NCBI GenBank assembly: GCA_900546625.1
Contig: URDU01000021.1
Coordinates: forward strand, 1-46,554
From: an uncultured Lachnobacterium sp.
GTDB lineage: Bacteria; Bacillota; Clostridia; Lachnospirales; Lachnospiraceae
Direction of reading: 5' to 3'
Length of the DNA: 46,554 nucleotides
The notes beneath the pieces were generated by a model. That model ran no database searches. It was not told the origin of the DNA and worked only from the letters and a program-made list of their open reading frames with translations. Below are positions 6,643 through 15,979 of the stretch, in pieces; positions within the stretch are counted from its first letter, which is position 1, and each line of letters starts with the position of its first letter. The position numbers were made by a program, and so were the translations under genes.

Positions 6643-9600
6643 TTACGCCACTGCATTAGCATTAATCTGGTCAATAACTTTCTTGATATTCATCCACAGT
6701 GTCATATCTGTAAATATTTCAACTACACTTCCCCTATCAGTAAAAGGAGACTCCTTAAGCACCGACAAGTCTTTCATAATGCCATTATGCACAATGTATT
6801 CGACAATCTGATTCACAAAATATATCTGTCTGCTGTCAAGATTTGTATCATTTAAAAACTCCGAAAACGCTGCCTTTGCAGCATTCATATCAAGTCCTAC
6901 AATCTCACGCACAAACTCTCCCAATGGTTTATGTCCATATTCCTTTTCATAATCATCCTTTGAGCCTAGTTCATTCCAAAGAATCTGCTCCAGACTTTCT
7001 ATATCCACCTCCGTCAACGGCTGATTGGTTTTAAGTTTTGCAATTGCAATATTATCCTGATGCTGGCGAATATAAAATTCCACTTTAGCCTTATAATTTT
7101 TTAACTCATCATTTTCAAGTTCTGACTCATTCCACTCTGTCGATAATATTTCATCAGTAAAGTCTGTATCATATTTTATAATTCCCTTAGGCAGATATTT
7201 CATAAGATTACGGAGGCTAACCCTGATATACTCAAACTCATCAATTCCAGCATTATCTACATAATCAGTATGAAGAATTTTATTAATAAGTTCTGACTGT
7301 ACCTGAATTTCAGGAATATTTGCAACACTTGCAATACCTTCTACCTTTTTGAAAAGATCACTTTTATGTCTGCCAAATCCCTTTCCTGCAAGATAAGCCA
7401 ATTCCATTCCATACATCAAAGCATCAAAACGAATCGCACTTACTTCATCTCCATCCGGCTGAATTAACGGTGCTAACTCATCACGAACCATCAATGTATC
7501 CTCAAAAGTGATTGATTGATAATTACTTTCCACTGAATATGTATCTACATACTTAAGATGCTGCCTTACTGCAAAGTTTTCACGGTTCAGCTCCTGCACC
7601 TTGCCTGTCATCTTGTCAACAAGTTTGTTCCTGTAAGCAATAAGTCTGTCCATCTGATATTCAATGCTTTGAAGTTTATATGTAATTTCAAATTCAAGAG
7701 AAAAAACCGCCCCCTGTAAAGCAATCATATTTGCTGTTGGTCTTCCCTGATTCATACGAAAAAATTCAAAGTTTCCACAAAAATCAAAGATGTAAAACTT
7801 GTCCTTATCCTCTCCATCTATAAGTCCAGGACACAGTCTTGTACCACGTCCTATCATCTGCCAAAACTTCGCCTTACTCATTACCTTTTTGAAAAATACA
7901 AGGTTCAACACTTCCGGTACATCAATACCTGTGTCAAGCATATCTACAGATATAGCAATTTGTGGCATTTTGTCAGCATCCGAGAACTCATCTATTGCAC
8001 TCTGAGCATATGTCATATAGTTATCAATTACTTTTGCAAAAGGCTGACCATTTTTACTAAGCTCAGGATACTGCTTGTTGAATACTTCAAGTATCTTCTC
8101 CGCATGATCATGATTTTTGGCAAAAATAATTGTTTTACCGATTTTCTGACCATAATCCACTTTAAGTCCATCTCTCATCAGCACATGAAGAACCTGTTTA
8201 ATGGTATCCTCATTAAATACCCATGTATTTAAAGCAGCCGAATCTATTCTCTCTGGCAGTTTACCATCTTCAAATTCAAAAGTATCTTCATAAACAGCCT
8301 TATCTTCATCCGACAATTCATCATAAGCGATGCCTTCTTCAATGAATTTAGTCTTGCTTTCAACCGTTACAAAATCTACAAGATAGCCATCTTTTACAGC
8401 CTGTGCCAGCTCATATCCATATGTAGGCACTCCATTTTCCAAATCAAATATTTCATAAGTATTTTTTTCAATCTCATCCTTAGGTGTTGCTGTAAGACCT
8501 ACTAACGGAGCATCAAAATAATTAAAAATATCCCTATACTTGTTGTAAATAGACCTATGTGCTTCATCACAGATTACAAGATCAAAATGTCCACAAGTAA
8601 ATAACTTACCATTATCATCCCTGACTGAATCAATACAGTTCATCATGGTCTGATATGTAGAAAAAATGCAATGCGCTGTATAGTTATCTTTCTCCTCAAC
8701 AAGATTTGAGCAGGATAAATCTGGCAAAAGACTTACAAAATTTCTTTTTGCCTGTGTAACCAATGAATTACGGTCTGCAAGAAACAAAATATTTCTAATC
8801 CAGCCTGCATCCAAAAGTACCTTACATAATGCAATCACAGTTCTTGTTTTACCGGAACCAGTTGCCATTACAAGAAGTGCCTTCCTACGATTGCGATTGT
8901 CAAATGCATCACAAGCAGCCTTAATTGCAGCTTCCTGATAATAGCGTCCTGCAATATTCTTATCCACTGAAATATGTCTCAGACTTGTCTTCATTTTTTG
9001 AAGATTGAAGAGCTTTTCTAAATCTCTCTTTGAATAAATAGCCGCAACCTTTCTCTCCGGATACTGATTATCTATAATTCTCGTCTCAAAACCATTCGTA
9101 AGAAAAACCACTGGTCTTCTCTTATATTTTTTCTCTAATATGTCAGCATAAAGCTTTGCCTGCTGCCTGCCTTTCGCCACATCCACACATGTTCGCTTCG
9201 CCTCAACTACAGCAAGAGGCTTATGACTATCATCATAAAGCACATAGTCCGCGAAGCCCACCTCTGATTTATTTGGCATTCCCGAAAGTTCAACTTCATT
9301 AATCCAGTCTTGCCCTTCTATCCAGTCAACATCCAGCAACATAGAATCAATATAAATTTTTCTTGTCTTATACTCTGATAAATCAAGAGGTTTTGGAACA
9401 TAAGTCTTCTGTTGCTCCGTACGCTTAGCTGTCAACGCTTCCTTAAGAGCCTTATTTTCAGCAATTAACGCCTGCAAATCCACATCAGTATCCGAAGATT
9501 TAATCACCTCCGGATTTTCATATGTTTCATTCAACAGATTTACATCATACTGTCTCTCTTTATAAAAATCAGAATAGCAGTATGACACATAATCCATAAA

Positions 9601-9948
9601 AATAAACAAATTCTGCAAACAAAGAATTGCCTCGTCCTCTGTAATCTTTCTACCATTGTGCGCAGCTCTATTACCAATCTTTCGAATCAAATTCAGACGT
9701 TTCCATAAAGTATCATCCACAAGATCATGAAAATCTTCTGTGCTCATAAGGCTCATAAGATTGTCCTGATAAGGCATCTCAAGTGATTTGTCTACGGAAT
9801 ACATCCACTTGATAGCAAATTCCATGGCACGACGGCAGTTAATCACACTGGATTCTTCGTCTATCTTAAGGACTTTCTCTGCGGCTATTGCCACATCTGA
9901 GAAACTATTGAATTTTGGTTCTTGTTTCAAAAAATCAAAGTTGGTCAT
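6643..9948 (-). CDS. hsdR: Type I restriction enzyme R subunit with N-terminal DUF4145-like domain
   Basis: HsdR is the motor and nuclease subunit of type I restriction-modification, cutting unmodified DNA after ATP-driven translocation. Residues 1-135 form a DUF4145-like helical domain (IRKIGNRAAHNGRK). About 190-310 is the HsdR_N nuclease (GFADYVLYDD, then VVEAKRT near residue 249). The helicase core has MATGSGKTRT near 362, ICDEAHRS near 461, LVGLTATP, and QMIGRGTRL. The C-terminal third is EcoEI_R_C-like. The length of 1101 aa is complete. The start is supported by GGAGG 9 bases upstream. It is the last gene of the fic-hsdM-AbiJ-like-hsdS-orphan-hsdR operon, 27 bp after the orphan. The fused N-terminal domain resembles HEPN-type folds, which is noted under findings. 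Confidence 0.93.
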   Translation of the reverse strand: MTNFDFLKQEPKFNSFSDVAIAAEKVLKIDEESSVINCRRAMEFAIKWMYSVDKSLEMPYQDNLMSLMSTEDFHDLVDDTLWKRLNLIRKIGNRAAHNGRKITEDEAILCLQNLFIFMDYVSYCYSDFYKERQYDVNLLNETYENPEVIKSSDTDVDLQALIAENKALKEALTAKRTEQQKTYVPKPLDLSEYKTRKIYIDSMLLDVDWIEGQDWINEVELSGMPNKSEVGFADYVLYDDSHKPLAVVEAKRTCVDVAKGRQQAKLYADILEKKYKRRPVVFLTNGFETRIIDNQYPERKVAAIYSKRDLEKLFNLQKMKTSLRHISVDKNIAGRYYQEAAIKAACDAFDNRNRRKALLVMATGSGKTRTVIALCKVLLDAGWIRNILFLADRNSLVTQAKRNFVSLLPDLSCSNLVEEKDNYTAHCIFSTYQTMMNCIDSVRDDNGKLFTCGHFDLVICDEAHRSIYNKYRDIFNYFDAPLVGLTATPKDEIEKNTYEIFDLENGVPTYGYELAQAVKDGYLVDFVTVESKTKFIEEGIAYDELSDEDKAVYEDTFEFEDGKLPERIDSAALNTWVFNEDTIKQVLHVLMRDGLKVDYGQKIGKTIIFAKNHDHAEKILEVFNKQYPELSKNGQPFAKVIDNYMTYAQSAIDEFSDADKMPQIAISVDMLDTGIDVPEVLNLVFFKKVMSKAKFWQMIGRGTRLCPGLIDGEDKDKFYIFDFCGNFEFFRMNQGRPTANMIALQGAVFSLEFEITYKLQSIEYQMDRLIAYRNKLVDKMTGKVQELNRENFAVRQHLKYVDTYSVESNYQSITFEDTLMVRDELAPLIQPDGDEVSAIRFDALMYGMELAYLAGKGFGRHKSDLFKKVEGIASVANIPEIQVQSELINKILHTDYVDNAGIDEFEYIRVSLRNLMKYLPKGIIKYDTDFTDEILSTEWNESELENDELKNYKAKVEFYIRQHQDNIAIAKLKTNQPLTEVDIESLEQILWNELGSKDDYEKEYGHKPLGEFVREIVGLDMNAAKAAFSEFLNDTNLDSRQIYFVNQIVEYIVHNGIMKDLSVLKESPFTDRGSVVEIFTDMTLWMNIKKVIDQINANAVA

Positions 9949-9975
9949 GGCACATGACCTCCATTATTAAATTTT

Positions 9976-11223
9976 TTATATTTTCTTTACCTCATCAATT
10001 ATATTTTGAAGTTCAGCCTTATGACTTTCTACCGTCAGAGTATCAATTATATCATTTAAAAGATTTACGGCTACTTTCTTCGGCTTTAATTGAAATAATT
10101 CTTCTCTTACCCTTTCATTTGATAAAAACAAACGTGCAATTTTCAATTTTTCTTGTGTTCCAACCTCAAATATAAAATCATTTAAAACTAAATATGCCTC
10201 TGAACGTCCCCAATAATTTCCACACCATACACTTAATATTTCCTGATAAACTTCTTCAAATGCAATAGAAGGCACATCAATTCCGGCCTGTGCCAATGCC
10301 TTAGCTTCTCTATATTCAGCACTCCATCCATATACTGTGTTCTTTGCATCTCGTAAGTTATTGGCAAGTTTTCTAAATATTATTGCGCGCGTAGCATCTG
10401 GTATATATTTAATCCCATTTACTGATATCAGAGTTTCATAAACTCTACTCTTTGCATTAACATCGGCACTTGAATCTATTGATGGATCAAACATATAGTT
10501 ATGAAATTTCATCCCCATATTAGTCTTTAAATCCTCAGTTGCTTTGTCCCATATATTGAAAAAGAGTTTTGAAATATTAGTATAAGATGGTTCCTCTCCC
10601 TTGCATATAACATCTAACGAAAAGCCAAACAACATACGAATATCCTTGTTATTATAACTTTCAATTTGTTGCTTAAATAATTCAATTTGTTCCTCATCCA
10701 ATACTGCATTCTTTATTGGATCCAACAAACCAACAGGAGAATGGCCTGGATCAGGCATTGGTAATTCAAACAAATTTTTCTTAATTATATATACTAATCC
10801 CATTACATCCTCAGATGTAACAGCATCATCGCTATCATGTGAAGGTGATGCATGATTACGCATCCATTCAATCATCTCTAATGCTTTAATAGCTTTTTTA
10901 TTTATAACACCTATTTGCTCAGCACCTTTCAACAAATTTTCATCATCCACCCCCGACCATCTTTCTGCAATAGTATCCCCATCTTTTTTATAATTTTTGC
11001 GACCTGATAGACTCGAAATACTAGATAAAAACATATCTATACTGTAAGCCTCTATTCGTCTTCTTAAATTATGAATTCCCGCATTCCATATTTCCAACAG
11101 CGAGTGCTCTGGAAAATCAAGATTCATTAACTGAGCCGCCTTCTCTATCATTACTAATTCATTTTTATCAAGCGCTTTATAATTATCAAGCTCTGCTTTT
11201 TCAATAATAACAATATCGTCCAT
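9976..11223 (-). CDS. Unrecognised 415-aa protein inside the type I operon, possible HEPN-like module
   Basis: I do not recognise this protein. It is soluble, helical and without signal or membrane segments. Around residues 117-130 it has EWMRNHASPSHDSDD, an R-x6-H arrangement within helical surroundings, which fits the R-x4-6-H motif of HEPN ribonucleases but could be chance. The middle (LFGFSLDVICKG, RVYETLISVNGIKYIPDATR) and the C-terminus (FLSNERVREELFQLKPKKVA) suggest a second helical domain. It sits between hsdS and hsdR with gaps of 57 and 27 bp on the same strand, so it is almost surely co-transcribed. A guard or abortive-infection role linked to the restriction enzyme is inference. 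Confidence 0.75.
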   Translation of the reverse strand: MDDIVIIEKAELDNYKALDKNELVMIEKAAQLMNLDFPEHSLLEIWNAGIHNLRRRIEAYSIDMFLSSISSLSGRKNYKKDGDTIAERWSGVDDENLLKGAEQIGVINKKAIKALEMIEWMRNHASPSHDSDDAVTSEDVMGLVYIIKKNLFELPMPDPGHSPVGLLDPIKNAVLDEEQIELFKQQIESYNNKDIRMLFGFSLDVICKGEEPSYTNISKLFFNIWDKATEDLKTNMGMKFHNYMFDPSIDSSADVNAKSRVYETLISVNGIKYIPDATRAIIFRKLANNLRDAKNTVYGWSAEYREAKALAQAGIDVPSIAFEEVYQEILSVWCGNYWGRSEAYLVLNDFIFEVGTQEKLKIARLFLSNERVREELFQLKPKKVAVNLLNDIIDTLTVESHKAELQNIIDEVKKI

Positions 11224-11280
11224 TTTTTATCCTTTCTACCTTTAATATTTGATTTTCTCTTTTCCATGTCATACATATTC

Positions 11281-12375
11281 TCACTCATGCTTGTCAAAGA
11301 AATTTTGCATGAGGCTGTCAAATAACATCTGTACTTTTTCAAGAGATCTTTGTAATGCGACTTTAGTCTTGTCAACTTGCTTGACGAAATCGGCAAACTG
11401 CTCCTGAAGTTCCATTGGTGGAACAATAAACTCTTTCTCCTCAAGCTTTGCCTTTGATAAAATACCTTTCAAAGCCATATTTATTTCTCCAACTAAATAC
11501 TCTTTTGACAATTGAAGTAATACATATAAAAACAAAATATTGTAATTTACAGGAACCACAGCATTAATCTGCTGGTTAAAAGCTACTGTTCTATCCGTAA
11601 CGCAAACTCTTCCAATACTAGTAACGCTTCCAGCTATACAAGCCATTAAAATTGAATCTTTTCCTACTGTTCTTCCAACTTTCATACCTTCTTCCGAAAG
11701 TTTTTCCGAAGCTTTAGTTGGATTCAGTAATCCAGATACAATATTATCAGTTTTTATCCATTCAATATAATCACCATAATACTTTTCAACACTTCTTGAT
11801 GGAGTATTACCAGTAACTACCTTACATGTATCCTTTAACTGCTTCTTACTGAAACCATATGGATTACTTCTTGGATCCCCAAACATCTCGACAAATCGGG
11901 CCTTGATGAGATTGTCTAACTCCCTAATCTCATCATTACGCTTATCTAGTATTCCCTTAACCTTTTTCAATATTTCGACTATGGATTTCTGCTCATCAAC
12001 TGAAGGTAATTCGATTAATGCATCAGTCAAATTAGCTAACTTGATATACTTTATAACTCCACCAATAGCCTGTTTCCGTAATTCATCTATATAATCTTCC
12101 ATAAAATAATAAAGGTATGGCATATATAACTTTCCACTTCCATTAGCTTCTATTATATATGTTCGCTGATAAGCATCAAACTTTCCATTATAATATTTAA
12201 CATTTAAATCTCCATTTCCAGCAACTAACACACACTCACAATCATACGAATATGTTGATATTTTCAATGGTTCTTTTGAACAAGTAAAAAATGGATACTT
12301 TCCATCTTCTGAAGAAACATTTGCATCAAGTTTTCCTGTCTTAATCTTAGTCAAATCACCAATTTTAACTTTCAT
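11281..12375 (-). CDS. hsdS: Type I restriction enzyme specificity subunit
   Basis: HsdS reads the bipartite DNA target and assembles with HsdM and HsdR. The 364 residues contain two target-recognition units. The first runs from the start to about 125 (KIGDLTKIKTGKLDANVSSE, then KYPFFTCS and AIGGVIKYIKLANL), and the second from about 175 (LKDTCKVVTGNTPSRSVEKY, IEWIKTDNI, NMALKGILSKAKLEEKEF). Each is followed by a coiled-coil spacer (LPSVDEQKSIVEILKKV and VPPMELQEQFADFVKQV). This is the normal full-length layout. It starts at the ATG at 12375 with GGGGAT upstream, follows the AbiJ-like gene by 46 bp and precedes the orphan gene. No inverted second hsdS copy is present, so phase variation by shuffling is not indicated. 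Confidence 0.92.
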   Translation of the reverse strand: MKVKIGDLTKIKTGKLDANVSSEDGKYPFFTCSKEPLKISTYSYDCECVLVAGNGDLNVKYYNGKFDAYQRTYIIEANGSGKLYMPYLYYFMEDYIDELRKQAIGGVIKYIKLANLTDALIELPSVDEQKSIVEILKKVKGILDKRNDEIRELDNLIKARFVEMFGDPRSNPYGFSKKQLKDTCKVVTGNTPSRSVEKYYGDYIEWIKTDNIVSGLLNPTKASEKLSEEGMKVGRTVGKDSILMACIAGSVTSIGRVCVTDRTVAFNQQINAVVPVNYNILFLYVLLQLSKEYLVGEINMALKGILSKAKLEEKEFIVPPMELQEQFADFVKQVDKTKVALQRSLEKVQMLFDSLMQNFFDKHE

Positions 12376-12421
12376 CTACATTATCCCCTACAAATCCGAA
12401 TTTGTCTTCCTTTCTATTCTA

Positions 12422-13324
12422 TCATTTCGCACTAACTGCAATCAAATAATTCACAAAAGCACTACACGACACCAACATAAATTTTGCTTCCTCAAATGTT
12501 GATGATGGTCCACCAATATCGCCAGCATGTCTTATTCCATTAGCATCTGATGTATATCCATATAGCATATTAAAAGCCGATTTCAATCCTGCATGAATTA
12601 CCACACCATTATCTTCTAATTTTTTCAACATTTTTCCCAATGAAGCCTCTTTCCCTGTTATTCCAGTAAGTATTTCACATAACGCTTCAACTGCACTAAT
12701 ACTTTCTTTGATAGAATTCTCGTAATCAGGCTTGCTTCTGTCTGCTAGTAATTTGTTTGCCTTAGATATATGCTCATATACTGGGCTATATGGGTTTTCT
12801 AACGCTTGATTTACTTCTGCAACTTCATATTCATCACTTATTGGTACAATTATATTATCCACAAACCGATATCCTATATACTCATCTCTAAAAAAATCAT
12901 TAGCAGCTTGATACATGGATTTAATCGGATATTGTTCAAAACAAGTGTTGTAATACATAACTCCTTGCATATCAGTCCGATAGTCTTCCCAATATTGAAT
13001 AATAGCTTCAATTAAAGTCAAAACATCATCATAATCATCTTCTTGTATGGTCTTATTAATCATTTTTAACACATCATCATCGAAATAAGTCCGTCTAGTA
13101 TCCACTGGTTCTGAATAAACGGTTCCGATAACATATCTAAAAAATTCTTGTATGTTTTCTCCACCATAATATTCATCCCCATATATCTCCTGATAAAACT
13201 GGCTAATCATATTTTGCAATTGTACTCTAGTTCTCTTATCAAATTCTTTTAACTGAATCTCTGTATTTTCCGGTTTGATTTTATTTCTATCTGAAAATCC
13301 ACCTCGTTTACTTACTTTCGCCAT
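12422..13324 (-). CDS. AbiJ-like abortive-infection family protein, 300 aa
   Basis: The N-terminal part (about 1-150) has the layout I recall for AbiJ_NTD4-type domains: a basic leader, RVQLQNMISQFYQEIYGDEY, then a VLTLIEAIIQYWEDYR helix. The C-terminal part is the common helical domain with NSIKESISAVEALCEILTG, LGKMLKKLEDNGVVIHAGLK, GYTSDANGIRHAGD and an F.LVSCSAFVNYLIA ending. The GIRHA box gives adjacent R and H in a HEPN-like fold; catalytic activity is uncertain. It starts 4 bp after hsdM and ends 46 bp before hsdS, so it is embedded in the type I operon. A role in altruistic defence when restriction is blocked is plausible but inferred. AbiJ membership is from memory of the domain pattern. 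Confidence 0.75.
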   Translation of the reverse strand: MAKVSKRGGFSDRNKIKPENTEIQLKEFDKRTRVQLQNMISQFYQEIYGDEYYGGENIQEFFRYVIGTVYSEPVDTRRTYFDDDVLKMINKTIQEDDYDDVLTLIEAIIQYWEDYRTDMQGVMYYNTCFEQYPIKSMYQAANDFFRDEYIGYRFVDNIIVPISDEYEVAEVNQALENPYSPVYEHISKANKLLADRSKPDYENSIKESISAVEALCEILTGITGKEASLGKMLKKLEDNGVVIHAGLKSAFNMLYGYTSDANGIRHAGDIGGPSSTFEEAKFMLVSCSAFVNYLIAVSAK

Positions 13325-13328
13325 GATT

Positions 13329-14831
13329 TCATTCTCCTAACAATCTTGCCAACTCTTCCATCTCATTCCCAATCTCAATCTCAATCTCACGAATATTAGC
13401 CATAATCTCAGATGTAGGTGGATACTCCACAGGTACATACTCCATTTCTTTATACTTGTTAATACTAAGGTCATAAGCATTATCAACGATATCCTGCTTA
13501 GGCACCATAAATGACTTATCTGTGCGTTTTCTGTCTGACTCAGCATCACGATTGCGGAATCTTTCAATAATATCTGGAATATCATTATCAGCAATTGGAG
13601 ACCGCTTGTCATCCAGACTAAATCCATCTGCCTGCATATCATAGAACCATACATTATCTGTTCCACCATGCTCTGTCTTTGTAAAAATCAAGATAGCTGT
13701 CGATACTCCTGCATATGGTTTGAACACTCCTGATGGCATTGAGATAACTGCTTCAAGTCTTTGATTTTCCACAATTTCTTTTCGTATATCCTTATGTGCC
13801 TTTGAAGAACCAAATAATACTCCGTCAGGAACAATACAGGCACATCTACCACCTACTTTAAGCATTCGAACAAATAATGCTAAGAAAAGAAGTTCTGTTT
13901 TCTTTGTTTTACATACCTTTAACAAATCTGCTGATACGATATCTGCATCAAGGCTTCCCTTGAAAGGAGGATTTGCCAGAATCAGTGAATATTTATCCTT
14001 ATCTGTATTCTGGTCTGATAAACTATCTCTGTATTCTATAAACGGACTTTCTACTCTATGATTCATCATATTCATAGCGCCAATACGGAGCATCGTTCTA
14101 TCCATATCATAACCATAAAACATATGATTCATAAAATGATCTTTTTTCTGCTTGTCATAAAAGATTTCATCTTTCTTATTAGCCCATAGATATTCTCCTG
14201 CCTCCACAAGGAATCCTGCTGTACCACAGCTTGGATCACAGATTACATCATCAGCTTTAGGATTCATTAGTTCTACCATCATTTTAATGATATGACGAGG
14301 TGTCCTAAACTGACCATTCACCCCTGCTGTAGCCAGCTTTGAAAGAAGATACTCATACACATCTCCTCTGGCATCTGAATCATTCAGTTTTGCCATCTGC
14401 GTATATAAATCATCCATTGCATCCACAACTTTAGAAAGCATTAATGGTGTAGGCAGCTTGAAGATTGCATCATCCATATATTTTGAAAAAGCACTATCTT
14501 TATCAGCATGCAGATTCTTGATAAACGGAAATACCATTTCCTGCACTACAGAATACATTCTATCAGCAGGATAGTCCCTGAAAACAGACCACTTAAGCTG
14601 TGTTCCATCAATAGTTCTCTCACCAATTTTTACTTCCTTTGCAAATACACTTTCGTATGGAAGCCCAAGCATGGCACTTTCTTTTGCATGTGTATTATCT
14701 GATACATCTAAATCATGAATGAACATAAGATATGTCATCTGTTCTATTACATCTAGTGGATTTGTAAGACCTCCCGTCCAGAAAATTTCCCACAAACTGT
14801 CTATTTTATTTTTTAATTCACCTGTTATCAC
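13329..14831 (-). CDS. hsdM: Type I restriction-modification DNA methyltransferase subunit
   Basis: HsdM adds N6-methyladenine within the site selected by HsdS. The N-terminal HsdM_N domain (LKNKIDSLWEIFWTGGLTNP, DVIEQMTYLMFIHDLD) is followed by the Rossmann methylase domain with VCDPSCGTAGFLVEA near residue 202 and catalytic ILANPPFKG near 287. I choose the GTG at 14831, giving 500 aa. VITGELKNKI is where homologues begin, AAGGAG lies 10 bases upstream, and the longer frame from 14888 would overlap fic. It begins 4 bp after the fic stop and ends 4 bp before the AbiJ-like gene, so the three are one transcript. Confidence 0.93.
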   Translation of the reverse strand: MITGELKNKIDSLWEIFWTGGLTNPLDVIEQMTYLMFIHDLDVSDNTHAKESAMLGLPYESVFAKEVKIGERTIDGTQLKWSVFRDYPADRMYSVVQEMVFPFIKNLHADKDSAFSKYMDDAIFKLPTPLMLSKVVDAMDDLYTQMAKLNDSDARGDVYEYLLSKLATAGVNGQFRTPRHIIKMMVELMNPKADDVICDPSCGTAGFLVEAGEYLWANKKDEIFYDKQKKDHFMNHMFYGYDMDRTMLRIGAMNMMNHRVESPFIEYRDSLSDQNTDKDKYSLILANPPFKGSLDADIVSADLLKVCKTKKTELLFLALFVRMLKVGGRCACIVPDGVLFGSSKAHKDIRKEIVENQRLEAVISMPSGVFKPYAGVSTAILIFTKTEHGGTDNVWFYDMQADGFSLDDKRSPIADNDIPDIIERFRNRDAESDRKRTDKSFMVPKQDIVDNAYDLSINKYKEMEYVPVEYPPTSEIMANIREIEIEIGNEMEELARLLGE

Positions 14832-14835
14832 TTTT

Positions 14836-15897
14836 TTAAGTCTCCTTATCCCAGTTCCATTTATACTTTGTATAACGGCCATTTCCAATCTTTATTATCT
14901 TCTCTGCCTTGACTAAATCTGTTAGTGTCCGCTGCACTGTCGTTGTACTTATTCCTGACGCTTCTTTAACAATCTCCGCTTTAGTGATTGTACCTAAATG
15001 ATTCTTTATCAATTCTTCTATTCTGTCTGGTTTTGATACTTTCTTTTCTTCTACAATATGTGCCCTGTCAAAAAACTCCCGGTACGCAGCCGTAATAATT
15101 CCCAGTATATATTTTACAAAATGCTCGTAATTGTTTTCATCTTCTATCCAGCCTTGCGAGCTTGACTGTAAAGCATCATAATAACTATCCTTTGTTCGCT
15201 CTATTAGTTTTTCCAAACTTATATATCTTCCAACAATATAGTCATTTTGATATAACAATAATAAGGTCAATAATCTGCTCATTCTTCCATTTCCGTCATT
15301 AAACGGATGGATGCACAAGAAGTCTATAATAAACATGGGAATTAACAAAAGTGAGTCTGCTTCGCCTTTGTTGATTGCCTCATTATAAGCTGTACATAAA
15401 TTAATGATTGCGTCTGGCGTCTCCCATGCAGGTAATGGTCTGAACCTAACAAACTTATTGCCCCTTTCATCTTCTTCCTCAATAATATTATCAGCTGTCT
15501 TGAATCTTCCTCCATAAGAGGCATTCTCGAATTTATATAAATCTCTATGTAATTGTAATATAAATGTATCACGAATCGGAATATGTTGAAAATTCTCATG
15601 TATTGTGTTGAGCACATCCCTATATCCCGCTATTTCTCGTTCATTTCTTGTCTTGGGCATTGTCTTATCCAAAACAATTTTTTTTAATCGTTCATCAGAA
15701 GTATAAATACCCTCAATTTTATTAGAGCTTTCTGTACTTTGAATCTTTGCTATCTCAACAAGATTTTCCAGTACATCAGCATGACGTTCAGCAATCAAGT
15801 GCTGTTTACCTTTGTACTCATGAATTGTTGTAAGATAACTTACAATTTGTGGTGTAAGCAATTTTTTCCATTTTTCCATGTAATCAAATTGTTTCAT
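14836..15897 (-). CDS. Fic family protein with C-terminal winged helix, first gene of the restriction operon
   Basis: Fic enzymes transfer AMP or another nucleotide to target proteins. The catalytic loop HPFNDGNGRMSR (near residue 200) is complete. Ahead of it, SSNKIEG at residues 57-63 matches the S/T-x-x-x-E-G/N inhibitory helix, so activity is probably self-restrained. A C-terminal winged helix (about 295-353: IEELIKNHLGTITKAEIVKE, then STTTVQRTLTDLVKAEKI) could bind DNA. The 353-aa length is normal for this class. The gene ends 4 bp before hsdM and lies directly downstream of a 46-bp inverted repeat, so it may regulate the whole restriction operon. Its protein target is unknown. Confidence 0.9.
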   Translation of the reverse strand: MKQFDYMEKWKKLLTPQIVSYLTTIHEYKGKQHLIAERHADVLENLVEIAKIQSTESSNKIEGIYTSDERLKKIVLDKTMPKTRNEREIAGYRDVLNTIHENFQHIPIRDTFILQLHRDLYKFENASYGGRFKTADNIIEEEDERGNKFVRFRPLPAWETPDAIINLCTAYNEAINKGEADSLLLIPMFIIDFLCIHPFNDGNGRMSRLLTLLLLYQNDYIVGRYISLEKLIERTKDSYYDALQSSSQGWIEDENNYEHFVKYILGIITAAYREFFDRAHIVEEKKVSKPDRIEELIKNHLGTITKAEIVKEASGISTTTVQRTLTDLVKAEKIIKIGNGRYTKYKWNWDKET

Positions 15898-15938
15898 TTT
15901 AATTGCCTCATTTCGAATTTAATTTCGTCTTTTAAACA

Positions 15939-15951
15939 AAATGACTTAATT
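15939..15951. promoter_or_regulatory. Third copy of the operator-like motif near the fic start
   Basis: AAATGACTTAATT closely matches the right arm core AAATGACTAAATT of the inverted repeat at 15980-16025. It sits 42-54 bp upstream of the fic ATG, suggesting a second binding site for the same regulator. Confidence 0.45.
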
Positions 15952-15979
15952 GAATTATATCATTTAATTTAATCAAAAT

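Noticed and set aside
7960..8232. Plus-strand ORF inside hsdR
   Set aside because: It is a shadow of the hsdR frame; composition is untypical and no start signal exists.
11281..12375. Phase-variable hsdS shuffling locus
   Set aside because: Only one hsdS is present, with no inverted partial copy or nearby active recombinase.
13337..13669. Alternative minus-strand ORF inside hsdM
   Set aside because: It overlaps conserved hsdM sequence and has no homology signal.
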